64,000 bases of DNA, taken from Enoplosus armatus (lineage: Eukaryota > Chordata > Actinopteri > Centrarchiformes > Enoplosidae). The notes under the pieces were generated by a model, which was given only the letters and a program-made list of their open reading frames with translations, made no database searches and was not told the origin of the DNA. Below, piece after piece: positions 1-28,906 of this stretch. The position numbers and the translations under genes are program-made. The DNA lies in assembly GCF_043641665.1 (NCBI RefSeq), contig NC_092198.1, positions 193,501-257,500 of the forward strand, in the 5' to 3' direction. How positions within the stretch are numbered: the stretch's first letter is position 1; each line of letters begins with the position of its first letter.

Positions 1-1329
1 TATTCTGAAGGTCTCCCCCTCCTCTCTAAAACATCACAAACTGCTCCGTTACGGCTTTAAACAGATAAGTTAATCAGTTATTTTCTAGATTAATCGTTTG
101 GTCTATGAAGCACAAGACAAAGTGACGTCATCAAATGTTTATTTATTTATTCTGACCAATAGTCAAATGCCCAAAACATTCAATTTACTGTTGTTTAAGA
201 CATTTAAAAAAAGCAGCTGGAAAATGTCTAAAACAATTAATTGATAATCAGAATAGTAAATTTTTTTCAGAATAATCGTTGCAACTCCATTTTTGTTTTC
301 TTCTTCTCCAATTTGTCACATTTGTTTTACATATTTTAAATGTTTTTATTTCTTTACTTGTTGTGATTTAACTAGAAACGTCTCCTGCAGAAACAGCTCA
401 GTTCAGATGGGAGATCAATATAAATATAATACAAAATAATTATAATATTACTGATATAATAAACATGTTTGTCTGTAAACTTTGAACCTGAACTGTAATT
501 ATCACTGATTGTTAATCATCATCGTGGTAATGACCAGGAGCCCAGAGAAACACACAGATATTACTGTATATATGTTATATATGTTTATTGTCAGATCATA
601 TAAACCCACTTAAATGATTATGATTTATTGTGAAGGTTGGAGGTCTTACTGTTCCTGTGACCATAGGAGGTCAGGACCACCTCTGGTAAAGATCTCCTGG
701 TCTTTGTCGTCCTCTGGTGGAGACCAGGAGGAACTGATCAACACTCTGGTACCTGTTGTATTTTGGTCTCAGCATAAATGAGACGTTTCCTTATTTTCCA
801 CATGAAATCATTTAATTTTATTATGTTTCTGTCAGAAAAAACAAATCTAATATTAACAACTGACATTTTAGTGATTTCTGTATTTTTCATTTATTCATCT
901 TCATGTTCATTGTGACTTTATTAAATCTTCATGGTGAAACTTTATTTTTGATGTTTCTGGAGCTTTCAAACACAGTTTTCCTGTGGTTTCTATGATGTGT
1001 TTTTTTTTTTTTTGTTCAGATAACAATATCTTTTCTTATCAATGTGGTTTATTGATAAGAAGTCACTGTGAGGCGATGAACGGTGAGGTGGTGAGACCTT
1101 GAGTTTGGATTATTTTTGTCAAAATTAAAAATTGTACAAAACGAAACAATGTTTTACTAAAATATTTCATATCAAGCAGATATAACTCCAATAACTCGAG
1201 GCCCACTTACTATCTTTTGTGGAGCTTTCAACCACAGTTCATGATCTTCATTAGTGAAAGGAGTCTGCTCATTTAGTAATCCCCCCTCTGCTATTAGAGA
1301 ACAAACTGAGTGTTTCAGGACTCTCTCAC
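1..1329 (-). other. cdc42bpb intron 12 (partial), no feature
   Basis: AT-rich sequence with short poly-T and ATAT runs. I see no exon or transposon here. It should be the intron before coding exon 13, which lies outside the window. Confidence 0.6.
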
Positions 1330-17516
<16,187 letters not shown>

Positions 17517-17519
17517 CCT

Positions 17520-18130
17520 GACCCGGGACAGTCACCCGCCGCTCCCGCTGACAAACCGACAACAACCCCCGCCACACAATCCGAGTGTAACCCGCCGCCC
17601 AGGCTCCGTTTCCTGCCGTGTCCTGCCGAGCTCAGCCTGCTAACTGCAGCTAGCTCGTTAGCTCCGGGAAAACATTCCCGACATTTTGAGCCGTCTGGGT
17701 TTCGGTGTGTCGGTGTGCCTACGCCGGCTAACGTCGGTCAGTCGTGTTGTGAGCCGTTCAGCCTGTAGGCCCACGTCTGTCCGTCCTCCACATCGGCTTT
17801 AATCCCGGTAAATCTGGACTTTCCTCTCAGAAATAGGGATGTCGGTCAGACCGTTGACTCGCTCAAATTGGCCGCCGCTGCTCCATGTCCCCGGGCCGGG
17901 TATTAGCTCGGTAACATGTCCGGGAGCTCCGGGACAGACTCGGGATTAATAACGAGGACCGTCAAGACCGCGAGGGAGCGCGTCGGAGGATTAGAGAGGG
18001 TTTTTCGGTAGTTTGAGGCTGGCTGCCGGTGTGGCTGCTCAGTGGGAATATGGCTGAATCCAGATCAGATCGTTCAGAGCAAGCTGAAGACACCAAAACA
18101 CACTTCCGGCCACGGAGAGTTTCACAATAA
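17520..18130 (-). promoter_or_regulatory. CpG-rich promoter and 5' leader region of cdc42bpb
   Basis: About 600 bases immediately upstream of the cdc42bpb start are GC-rich with many CG dinucleotides, in contrast to the AT-rich flanks. There is no TATA box at a convincing position. A CpG-island promoter with diffuse start sites is inferred; a 5' UTR boundary cannot be placed. Beyond 18130 to about 18550 the sequence is AT-rich and I see nothing. Confidence 0.6.
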
Positions 18131-18549
18131 AAGATCCAGCGCCACCTGAATCACTGTCGGGTTATAATTTTAAAATAGACCTAATACTCTTTAACTCTTT
18201 AGACATTTTATCGATTAATATATTGGTTTAATTAACATTTAACATTCCTCCTTCAAAATATAAATACTATAAATACTATAACTAAGTATTTGCTCATTTA
18301 ACCAATACTTGTTTTGTCAATAAAAAGTGAAGAACGTCTATATAAACTGTCCAGAGACGTCTTCAAATGTCCAAACCCCCAAATATTCAGTGTCCTGTGA
18401 CAGAGAAAGAGAGAAAAATACAGAATATTAACATTCAAGGATTTTTCCACTTCAGCTGTTTAGTTCTGTCTACAGCTGAAAAGATTTGTCATTAATCCAT
18501 AATCAATCAACAGAAAATTACTCTGCAACTATTTTGATAATCACTTAAT

Positions 18550-20155
18550 TGTTAACAAAAGTCATCTCAAGACACTTTACAAATAGAGCAGGTCTAGACC
18601 GACACTTTATAATGTTATTACAGAGACCCAACAGTTCCCACCATGAGCAAGCACTTTGGCAACAGTGGCAAGGAAAAACTTCCTTTTAAGAGGCAGAAAC
18701 CTCGAGCAGAACCAGACTCTAGGTGGGGGGTCATCTGCTTTGACTGGTTGGGTTTGAGAGAGAGAGAGAGGAAGAGAGAGAGAGAGACATAAAGAGGGAG
18801 GGAGAAAGAGAGAGGGGGAGAGACAGATAGACAGACTGAAAGAGACAGAGAGAGAGAGATGTATGGCAGCACTAGCAGTAGCCATAGCAGCTATAATTAT
18901 TATAATAATAATGGAAATATGACTGATAATAGTAGTTACATCTGTAATAATAGCTTTTATAGTAACAGAACTACAACTAAACATAATAACTGTAGTGATG
19001 AGAGTCAGGCAGGCCCATGGCAGCAGCAGCCAGGCGCACCAGGACCACGATCCACAGGAACCTGCGAGACGACAAAGCACAAAGAAACTCCAGGAAGATA
19101 TAAAGTTAGTAACATGCATCGGAGGGAGATGAATGTGTAAAGATGGAGAGGGAGAGGAGGAAAGCTCAGTCCATCATGGGAAGTCCCCCAGCAGTGTAGG
19201 CCTATAGCAGCATAACTAGGGGCTGGTCCAGGCAGGCCTGAGCCAGCCCTTAAGTATAAGCGTTATCAAAAAGCAAAGTTTTAAGCCTACTCTTAAAAGT
19301 AGAGAGTGTGTCTGCCTCCCAGACCCAAACTGGGAGCTGATTCCACAGGAGAGGAGCTTGATAGCTGAAGGCTCTGGCTCCTGTTCTGCTTTTGGAGACT
19401 CTAGGAACCACAAGCAACCCTGCACTCTGGGAGCGCAGTTCTCTAGTGGGGTAATAGGGTACTATGAGCTCTTTAAGATATGATGGTGCCTGACCAGTAA
19501 GAGCTTTGTAGGTCAGGAGAAGGATTTTAAACTCTATTCTAGATTTTACAGGGAGCCAGTGCAGCGAAGCTAACACAGGAGAAATATGATCTCTTTTCCT
19601 GGTTCCTGTCAGTAAACGTGCCGCAGCATTCTGGATCAGCTGGAGAGTCCTCAGGGACTTATTGGGACAGCCTGATAATAAGGAATTGCAATAATCCAGC
19701 CTAGACGTGACAAATGCATGGACTAATTTTTCTGCATCTGTTTGAGACAGGATCTTCCTGATTTTTGCAATGTTACAGAGGTGTAAGAAGGCAGTCCTTG
19801 AAGTTTGTTTTACGTGGGAGTTAAAGGACATGTCCTGATCAAAGACAAGCTGAAGGCCAGGGCAATGCCATCTAGGGTAAGAATATCCTTAGATACTGTG
19901 TTTCTGAGGTGTTCAGGGCCAAGAACAATAACTTCTGTCTTGTCCAAGTTCAACATCAGATGATTGCAGGTCATCCAGGTCTTTACGTCCTTAAGGCATG
20001 CTTGGAGCTTGGCTAACTGATCAGGTTCTTCTGGCTTGATCGATAAATATAGCTGGGTATCGTCCGCATAGCAATGAAAATGTATGGAGTGTTTTCTAAT
20101 GATATCTCCTAAAGGAAGCATATAAGGTGAATAGTATTGGTCCAAGCACAGAACC
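18550..20155 (-). mobile_element. L2-like LINE fragment (TTGAA-tail family), 5'-truncated and decayed
   Basis: Minus-strand RT sequence: HFHCYADDTQLYLSIKPEEP (motif YADD) in 19810-20145, then in 19250-19831 LDYCNSLLSGCPNKSLRTL, RDHISPVLASLHWLPVKSRI and TFKSRLKTLLFDNAYT, the usual C-terminus of this group. A frameshift separates the two ORFs. The 3' UTR runs through a pyrimidine-rich tract to about 18550. A longer copy of the same family lies in the opposite orientation at 31786-34312. Confidence 0.9.
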
Positions 20156-20157
20156 TC

Positions 20158-20350
20158 ATCTGTAGGTCAGGAGAAGGATTTTAAACTCTATTCAGGATTT
20201 TACAGGGAGCCAGTGCAGAGAAGCTAATACAGGAGAAATATGATCTCTTTTCCTCGTTCCTGTCAGGACACATGCCGCAGCATTCTGGATCAGCTGGAGA
20301 GTCCTCAGGGACTTATTGGGACAGCCTGATAACAAGGAATTGCAATAATC
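20158..20350 (-). mobile_element. second copy of an internal segment of the same LINE
   Basis: This stretch repeats 19500-19690 with about 95% identity by eye, in the same orientation, starting at TGTAGGTCAGGAGAAGGATT and ending at the GGAATTGCAATAATC point. It is either a local duplication or the remnant of a second insertion. Confidence 0.85.
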
Positions 20351-22134
20351 ATGATCAACTCAAAGTAAAAAATGTTCATGAAAAATGTTCAAATAATTAT
20401 TAGTTATTATTAGTTAATTATCACACAAGGAAATCTAAAATCTTAAACAAATTACAAGCTATTTATTATATGTAAATTAATTTTAAAATTCAGAATTTTC
20501 TTCAAAATGAGAAGAAGAATAAAGAAAGTTTTTTCTTTGCTCTTTTTACAACAAGTTAAGTAAAGTATTCACTTACAACAGATATAAGATAACAACTGAA
20601 CAACTTTCTCAGTCTGTTAATATCATAACATTTAAATAAACTCATCAAAAGACGACAAACACAAACATTAAATGACATTAAACAGGGCAGAATAATAAGA
20701 ATATAAACAAAAATAATGAAATTCAGTCTGTCCTAACACCTGCTGCTACTCCAAACGATCCCTCTCCATGCTTTTACTTTGAAGGATAATTTCCCCGTCC
20801 CGGAAGTCGGTATTTGCTGCTCTGTGTTGACCTGACTCACCTGTCTGTCTTTCCCTGAGGAACACGGAGGCTCCGCCTTCCTGCACCGGAAAGGCTCTGG
20901 ATACATGTCGTCATGCTGTGATTGACAGGAGCTGGGAGAGACTGGTACCGCCCCCCAGGAGAGGGACTCACTGGGTGTGACATCATCGGTGTGACATCAT
21001 CACAGACTGGTGTAAACAGTCTTTGTGGCTGTTGATCAGCTGATTCATTTCAGATGTTTGCTTTGAAATAAATAAAACATTAAGTGTTTTATCATGACAA
21101 TTTTAATGATTTTATAATAATAATAATAATAATAATAAGTGAATTTAAAAACACATGTTGACTGGAACATTATATGAAAAGCATGATCAATCATTTTATA
21201 TTCAATGTTATTTAAGATAAGATAGATTTTATCTGCTGTTAACAGATACCACACAAAGATATATGCAGTATAAATACTCACACTAAATAGAGAAGAGTTT
21301 GTTTTGTAGAATCAGAAACAAGCTGACACGACCAGCAACCACATTGAACACTCTCAGGTGTTGTGATGTCACTCAGGGAGTGACCTCACGCAGACTGCTA
21401 ACGGGTGCCTTCAGGCCTCTCTGTCTTAAAGGTGACATAAAGAGCAGGTTGGAGAGGATGAATGGGTCAGACTCTGGACCTTCAACCAGGAGATGGCGGT
21501 TTACCCCCCAAAACGACCACCGCTGAATCTCCTCTCTGTGTTGCCACTCTTCGGTTCTTCAGGGACTTTTATTCTGAAAGGCTTTGAAACGCACACATTT
21601 TCTCTCTGTTGGTATTTTTAAAAACATGTTATAGAATCAGAATAAAATCTACTTTTCAATTCCTTTTTTGAGTTTCATTTTGTATGAAACAGCTGAGTTA
21701 TTACTCAGCTGGTGTCTGTGTGATTTCAGCAGAAACAGACTTGATTGACAGCTTCATGTTCACACCTGCAGCAGAAGCTATAAGTCATTGGTTATTATCT
21801 GTAATATTACATCAACAGGTGTAACTTGCCTTCTTATAGACTTTTTATTTTTCATTTCATTCCATTCAAAGATTATAATATTCTAGTGTGACAGAAAACG
21901 GCATAAAAAGTTAGCATTAAATTTAAAAGTTTACAAACCTGCTCTGACTGTGACATTTCAAATAAAATATATTTATAATATGACTTGAACACACTTCCAG
22001 TAAAGGTTGAAAACTGCTGTTCGCCTTAAAGAGTAACAATTCAGAGACACATTAGACCAACGTACTTCAGAGTCTACTTTGAGCTAAATGATAACTGTTC
22101 TAATAATGTTAATGACAAAGACAAGTTGTTCATG
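20351..22134. other. intergenic sequence, no gene recognised
   Basis: AT-rich except for a GC-richer patch at about 20750-21000. That patch contains an ETS-like CCGGAAGT and the direct repeat GTGTGACATCATC twice (about 20976-21003). These could be a promoter remnant or enhancer, but no exon follows in either direction. An (ATA)n run lies at 21114-21137. Confidence 0.4.
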
Positions 22135-22255
22135 TTCACCATCTTAGCTTAGCATGTTAGCATGCTAACATTAGCTAATTAGCAGTAAACACAAAGTACA
22201 GCTGAGGCTGATAGGAATGTCATTAGTTTGTTGGACCTCACAAGCACTGAAAACA
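22135..22255 (+). repeat. dispersed GCTAACAT-type repeat, copy 1
   Basis: Shares CATCTTAGCTTAGCATGTTA and the CACAAAGTACAGCTGAGGCT block with copies at 45055-45290 (+), 55960-56200 (-) and, more weakly, 57330-57420 (+). It is an interspersed family of unknown class. No ends or target-site duplications could be fixed. Confidence 0.75.
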
Positions 22256-22639
22256 CAGTTTATAAAATATGACCAACTAAAACATTCAAATGCTGCTCAC
22301 ACAGTTATGCATCAGTAATAATATTAAGTATATTCATATATTTAATATAATATATAATAACATCGGTCAGGATTATGTTTTGTGGATGTACTACTTGTTT
22401 CTACCACATGGGGGCACTCATATGTTAAGAAAGTAAATGTCCTTCGAATCACTTTGACTTCAACAGTTGACCATCTTACAGTAACACATGTTGAGGTGCC
22501 TGAACTACAACTACATGTGGAAACTAAATGTTCATGAAGCTTTAGTTCACATGAATTTATATCACAGTGAAAACAACATTTTGGGACTTGACAGAAACAT
22601 TTATTCAATTTAATTAATTATGATTTTATATTTTCTTCA

Positions 22640-22890
22640 TTAGGATCACAGAGTACTTCCCACATAGTTGTGTCAAAACAGTCTCTCAAAGCCTTGTCAG
22701 CTTCGTCGGACCATCTTTTCACTGTGCGAGAGACAGCTGGCTGCCTGAGTACTAGGGGTTTGTACACAGGCAGGAGGTGCACCAGGTCGTGATCAGATCT
22801 TCCCAGGGAGGGAGGGGTGATGAGTTATATGCCTCCTTGGTGTTGGCATAAAACAAGTCCAGCGTCTTATTGTCTCTTGTGCGGCATGTG
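22640..22890 (-). mobile_element. LINE endonuclease-end fragment, inverted against the neighbouring LINE
   Basis: Translating the minus strand (with one frameshift) gives NKTLDLFYANTKEAY, then GRSDHDLVHLLPVYKPLV, then KRWSDEADKALRDCFDTT. This lines up with GRSDHNLVHLNPCYVPLV and RRWSEEAFETLQVCFEVT in the plus-strand element that begins next to it. SDH is the conserved end of the endonuclease domain. It is a second, diverged element lying head to head with the first. Confidence 0.85.
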
Positions 22891-25870
22891 ACATGCACCG
22901 ACCGTGCATGCAGCCTGTTACTGTCGCTCCTGTTTGTTTTATTATTTTTTCTTACTTTTCTCCTTTATTCCTTATTTAACTCAGAACTTTTTAAAGTACT
23001 GACTTTTGAAGTTGTGCCCTCTCCAAACATGCCGGTAGAGAGAGTTCTGGTACTTTTTTCACTCTGGAATTACTTTCATTCAAACATCGGACAGTCGTGC
23101 AACAACTTCTGGGCCGCGTTGTTTACTCCAGAGATCAGCTGATCGCTCTGAAGCCGGCCGGCTTGGAGAGAAGAACATTGGAGATCCCCGCTGAAATCTG
23201 GAGAAAAACACACAGAGGATGCAGATGAGGAACAAAGCGACGAGGGAAGAGAGGTGGGTCAAGACAACAGAGGCTTATGGAGAAGATGAGATATAAGCCG
23301 TGTCTCCCCTCTCTCATCATGGGCAATGTGAGATCGCTGGCAAACAAGATGGACGAGCTGACGGCACTGGCCAGGAGTCAGAGGGAGTACCGGGAGTGTA
23401 GTTTAATGTGCTTTACGGAGACATGGCTGCACCAGGACATTCCCGATGACAACGTATCCATCGTCGGCTTTCAAACTGTCCGGGCCGACAGGGATTGCAT
23501 TGGGAGCGGTAAGCGTAAAGGAGGGGGGCTTGCCGTTCTCATTGACAACAGGTGGTGCAATCCTTCCCACATCACCATCAAGGATCGTGTCTGTTGCCCG
23601 GACATTTAACTGTTGGCGGTTGGACTCAGGCCATACAATTTGCCCAGCTAGTTCTCACATGCCATTGTTGTGATTGTTTACATCCCCCCCTCTGCCAACC
23701 TGGCGTCGGCGTGTGACGTCATTCACTCTGCCATAGTCCGTCTCCAGATTCAACCACGTCACCATGGCTAAGACACTTCCCACCTTCACTCAGTATGTGA
23801 GCTGTCCTACTAGAGAGGAGAGGAGAGGACCCTGGATGTAAAGGATTCATACAGCTCCTCTCCCCTCCCCCCTCTGGGTAGGTCAGACCACAACCTAGTG
23901 CACCTCAACCCCTGTTATGTGCCTCTGGTGAAGAGCCAGCCTGCAACCACGAGGACAGTGAGGAGATGGTCGGAGGAGGCTTTTGAGACACTTCAGGTAT
24001 GTTTTGAGGTGACTGACTGGCAGGCACTCTGTGAGCCGCATGGAGAGGACATTGATGGGCTCACAGAGTGCATCACAGACTCCATCAACTTCTGTGTGGA
24101 CTCCACTGTCCCAGCAAGGACTGTTCATTGTTATTCAAATAACAAGCCATGGGTGACAAAGGACATCAAGGCCATCCTGAATGCAAAGAAGAGGGCCTTC
24201 ACAGCTGGCAACAGAGACGAGGTGAGAACGATCCAGGGGGAACAGAAGGTAAAGATCAGGGAGGCTAAGGAGAAGTACAGGAGGAAGCTGGAATGGAAAC
24301 TCCAGCAGAACAACATGAGTAGAATGAGGACTATCACGGGTTACAGGCCGACCAACAACAGAGGAGCTGAAGGCAGTGTGGACTGGGCCAACGAAGTGAA
24401 TCTGTTTTTCAACATTTTTGACACTGTGAGCCCTGCTTCTGCAGCCCTGATGGTGTCAGCCCCAGGGTGCTTAAAATCTGTGCCACAATTGGACCCCCTT
24501 CAGTTTGCCTATCAGCGCTGACTTGGAGTTGAGGATGCCATCATCTACCTGATCAACCACGTCTACGCCCACCTGGATAAGCCGGCGAGCACTGTGAGAG
24601 TCATGTTTTTTTACTTCTCCAGTGCATAGAGACGGATGGTCCGGCTCCACCATCCGTCCGGCTCTACTGGGTGAGAAGCTGACGGAGATGCAGGTGGATG
24701 CCCCCCTCGTGTCCTGGATTGTCAACTACCTGTCTGGCAGACCACAGTATGTGCGCTTACAAGACAGAGTTGTCAGCAACACCGGGGCCCCGCAGGGGAC
24801 TGTCCTCTCTCCCTTCCTCTTCACCATCTACACCACGGACTTCAGCTACTGCACAGAGACCTGCCATCTTCAGACGTTTTCTGATGACTCAGCAATAGTT
24901 GGATGTATCAGTGAGGGTGATGAGGAGGAGTACAGGGCTGCTGTGGACAACTTTGTCGCATGGTGCGAGCAGAATCACCTGCAGCTCAACATGACAAAGA
25001 CAAAGGAACTGACTGTGGATCTGAGGAGGACCAAGGTGCCGATGACCCCTGTTTCCATCCAGGGAGTCAGTGTGGACACTGTAGAGGATTACAAGTACCT
25101 GGGAGTTCACATTGACAATAAACTGCACTTGGCGAAGAACACTATAATGCCCTCTACAAGAAGGGCCAGAGCCGTCTCTAGGTCCTTCAACATCTGCCAG
25201 ACTATGCTGAGGATGTTCTATGAGTCTGTGGTGGCCAGTGCTATCCTCTATGCTGTTGCATGCTGGGGCAGCAGGCTGAGGGTGGCGGACTCCAACAGAC
25301 TCAATAAACTGATCCGCAAGTGACGTTGTGGGGGTGGAGCTGGACTCTCTGACAGTGGTGTCAGAGAGGAGGATGCTGTCCAAGCTGCGGGGCATCTTGG
25401 ACAATGTCTCACATCCTCTCCATGATGTACTGGTCAGACACAAGAGCAGCTTCAGTGGGAGACTCATTCCTCCCAAATGTACAACAGAGCGACACAGGAA
25501 ATCATTCCTGCCTGTGGCCATCAAACTGCTCAACTCCTCCCTCTGAGTGTCAGACACTCAGAAGAAACAGACTGGAAATCTAGACATGCCTCTACATATA
25601 CTACCTCACTATTACTTACTTATTCTTAAATGTGCAATACATACATATATATAGACAAACATATACATTGCTGCTGTATATATTTTTACTTATATTTTTC
25701 ACTTAAATATTGTAAATGTGTATATTTTTATTTTCTATTTCTTATTTTTATATTTTGTGTATACTTTTATTTCTAAATGTATGCTGCTTTCTACTCTTGA
25801 ATGGGAGCACCGGTACTGTACAATTTCCCCCCGGGGATCAATAAAGTATTTCTGATTCTGATTCTGATAA
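22891..25870 (+). mobile_element. L2/Maui-like LINE, near full length but broken
   Basis: Contains in order an endonuclease start (SLIMGNVRSLANKMDELTAL, FTETWLHQDI) at 23277-23609, the endonuclease end SDHNLVHL near 23880, an RT linker (23898-24521), an RT body with GAPQGTVLSPFLFTIYTTDF and FSDDSAIVG (24622-25323) and the C-terminus HPLHDVLVRHKSSFSGRLIPP (25328-25546). The 3' UTR ends AATAAAGTATTTCTGATTCTG. The frame changes several times and the usual YxDD-type motif reads FSDD. The left end next to the inverted fragment is approximate. Not autonomous. Confidence 0.92.
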
Positions 25871-27298
25871 TGGGTGAAGATGGGCAGGGTGGAGGACGAA
25901 GAGGCAAGTCCTCAGAGATAAGAAGGAAGGCATGCGGGTGCTGTGTCTGCAGCCTGCCTGTAACAGAGGGATGGATGAATGGATTGGATAAATAGATGGA
26001 TGGATGGATGGATGGATGGATGGATTGAACTATTGGGTTAGGGGCGGGGGGTTAATATTGTCCTCCTTAGAAAACAGACATAACATTAGAGATTTTTTAT
26101 TTTTATAGTTTTTAAATTACCATTAATTATACATTTATATATTATATACTTATATATTATATTATATATATATTATCATTAGCATAGGACATGAACTCCG
26201 ATGTCCTGCATGAATGTTAGACATGTCCATCCACCACCTCGACCTCCACACCTTTACAGTCCACCTACATAAAGGACACACTCCTGCATTGACACTAAAC
26301 TGTGAGGTGCACAGTGATCCAATATGGATGTAATTCATAGGGATTCTGGGCTGGGATTCTTCTTGACTAACCCGACTACAATTGTGGATCTTATGAACTG
26401 GGAAAACAGCACTCTAAATAAAAAATGATAATAGTGTGGCTTCAGTTCAGCAAACAGGCCTTCATCAGAAAACCATCAGAATTAAGAAATCATCCCCACA
26501 TGAACAAAAGTACCTTCCATCATTCCATCAAAGCTCCAAAACCACAACCTGTTGAGTAACGTTTTATACAAAGTTCAACAAGCTAACACAAGCAGGAAAC
26601 AGCTTTGTGTGCTTGTGGATCTCTCTCTCTCTCAGGTGTTGTAAGGTGTGTATCACATTGAGGGCTGAATGTGCAATTGTTCAGCAGAAGCTCGTTCTTC
26701 AAATCTTCTGTAGTTTTTAAATTGCAAGAACACACTAGCAGTTATAATCCAAAGATAAAAAAAAATGTAAACACCTTAAATACCATTGAACATATTTGAT
26801 AGGAATTAAGTGAGCTCATATAAAACAAGAAACCTCAGATGACCTCAAAAGACCAAAGTTAACAAGGACTTGCTTAAAATGATACAATAAATATGCTCCC
26901 TTCAAGAAGCTGTCAGTAACACCATGAGGCCACTGGATGGTGCCAGCGTGCTGAACTAGTTGCAGAGGATGTTTCATTAAAGTGTTTCCCAGAGAGAAGC
27001 AAAAATAATTTGTCAGCTGTTTTTAAACGAATTTGGCCAGTTTTCTCCTGTGCAACAAAGGTCCAAATCTTGATACTCTTGATAACAATTTGTGTTGTTT
27101 GACGTATCGATGTTTGATAAAATGATCCAATGTGGATTGACCTTCTCTCATCAACTCCCCTTCAATAGTTAAATCAGTTACTCAGGGACACTGAGGACAG
27201 GAGATATATGTGATATATATGATTTTATATAAATAAAATATCTATCTATAATCGTTGAATAATAATCATATAAAACAAAATCTGTGTCTTAGTAATTA
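25871..27298. other. intergenic sequence, no gene recognised
   Basis: Holds a (GGAT)n microsatellite at 25995-26027, TA-rich runs at 26130-26175, and otherwise unremarkable AT-rich sequence. Confidence 0.45.
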
Positions 27299-28501
27299 CA
27301 CCGATCAGGCATAACATTATGACCACCTGCCTAATATTGTGTTGGTCCCCCTTTTGCTGCCAAAACAGCCCTGACCCGTCGAGGCATGGACTCCACTAGA
27401 CCCCTGAAGGTGTGCTGTGGTATCTGGCACCAAGATGTTAGTAGCAGATCCTTTAAGTCCTGTAAATTGCGAGGTGGGGCCTCCATGGATCGGACTTGTT
27501 TGTCCAGCACTTCCCACAGATGCTCGATTGGATTGAGATCTGGGGAATTTGGAGGCCAAGTCAACACCTCAAACTCTGTGTTGTTGTGCTCCTCAAACCA
27601 TTCCTGAACCATTCTTGCTTTGTGGCAGGGCGCATTATCCTGCTGAAAGAGGCCACAGCCATCAGGGAATATCGTTTCCATGAAAGGGTGTACATGGTCT
27701 GCAACAATGCTTAGGTAGGTGGTACGTGTCAAAGTAACATCCACATGGATGGCAGCACCCAAGGTTTCCCAGCATAACATTGCCCAAAGCATCACACTGC
27801 CTCTGCCGGCTTGCCTTCTTCCCATAGTGCATCCTGGTGCCATGTGTTCCCCAGGTAAGCGACGCACATGCACCTGGCCATCCACGTGATGTAAAAGAAA
27901 ACGTGATTCATCAGACCAGGCCACCTTCTTCCATTGCTCCGTGGTCCAGTTCTGATGCTCACGTGCCCATTGTTGGCTCTTTCGGCGGTGGATAGGGGTC
28001 AGCATGGGCATCCTGACTATGCAGCCCCATACGCATCAAACTGGGATGCACTGTGTATTCTGATACCTTTGTATCAGAACCAGCATTAACTTCTTTGGCA
28101 ATCTGAGCTACAGTAGCTCGTCTGTTGGATCGGACCACCCGGGCCAGCCTTCGCTCCCCACGTGCATCAATGAGCCTTGGCCGCCCATGACCCTGTCGCC
28201 GGTTCACCACTGTTCCTTCCTTGGACCACTTTTGATAGATACTGACCAGTGCAGACCGGGAACACCCCACAAGAACTGCAGTTTTGAAGATGCTCTGACC
28301 CAGTCGTCTAGCCATCACAATTTGGCCCTTGTCAAACTCGCTCAAATCCTTACGCTTGCCCATTTTTCCTGCTTCTAACACATCAACTTTGAGGACAAAA
28401 TGTTCATTTGTTGCCTAATATATCCCAGGTGCCATGATGAAGAGATAATCAGTGTTATTCACTTCACCTGTCAGTGGTCATAATGTTATGCCTGATCGGT
28501 G
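27299..28501 (-). mobile_element. Tc1/mariner-type transposon, DD37E spacing, nearly intact
   Basis: 1,203 bp bounded by TA on both sides, with 28-bp perfect terminal inverted repeats beginning CACCGATCAGGCATAACATT. It encodes one transposase on the minus strand. Perfect ends and only one coding lesion imply a recent insertion. Confidence 0.95.
27331..28381 (-). pseudogene. Tc1-like transposase with one frameshift
   Basis: The N-terminal ORF (28381-27959) starts [19 protein letters not shown] and carries helix-turn-helix motifs ([22 protein letters not shown]). The C-terminal ORF (28011-27331) has the catalytic triad: Asp in WSDESRF, Asp in QQDNAPCHKA and Glu in NPIEHLWE. 37 residues separate the second Asp from the Glu, against 34 in classical Tc1. 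A one-base shift near 28005, where HS is followed by [12 protein letters not shown] in the other frame, is the only break seen. Ending AAKGGPTQY is typical of the family. Confidence 0.93.
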
Positions 28502-28607
28502 TATATCGACTGGATATATAAATATCCAGCCGTTTCAGGTCTGTTTGAATTAATACTGAGACAAACTCAAAGAATCCAGCTGATCGTCTCAGGCTGTTTC
28601 TGAACTT
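28502..28607. other. spacer between Tc1-like element and fold-back repeat
   Basis: No feature recognised. Parts of 28581-28607 show weak complementarity to sequence just right of the fold-back right arm. Confidence 0.4.
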
Positions 28608-28610
28608 CTA

Positions 28611-28906
28611 CTGTTTTTCTGAATTACCGAGATACCTCAAAATCCTGCCAGAAGCTCTCACCTGCATGGAGTACCTGCTGCTTTCTCTCCCCCTGATCCA
28701 CCGGACCAGCACCCTCTTTGTGTTCAGGGACCTTCTGATTTGCACACTAAACACTGGCCCTGGTGTTGTTCCCAATCTGGGAAGGCCCCGGATCCTGTTT
28801 TGGCACTAATTACGCCCTGGGTCAGGCTGATTAGCAGCAGCAACCGTACTCCATGCAGAGAGCTTCTTGCAGGATTTTGAGGCGTGTCGTTAATTCAGAA
28901 AAACAG
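28611..28906. repeat. imperfect inverted repeat (arms ~73 bp, spacer 150 bp)
   Basis: The left arm 28611-28682 (CTGTTTTTCTGAATTACCGA...) is the reverse complement of 28833-28906 with about 85% identity. Matching blocks include CCTCAAAATCCTGC, GAAGCTCTC and GCATGGAGTAC. It could fold into a long hairpin. A palindromic MITE is the simplest reading; no coding capacity. Confidence 0.85.
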
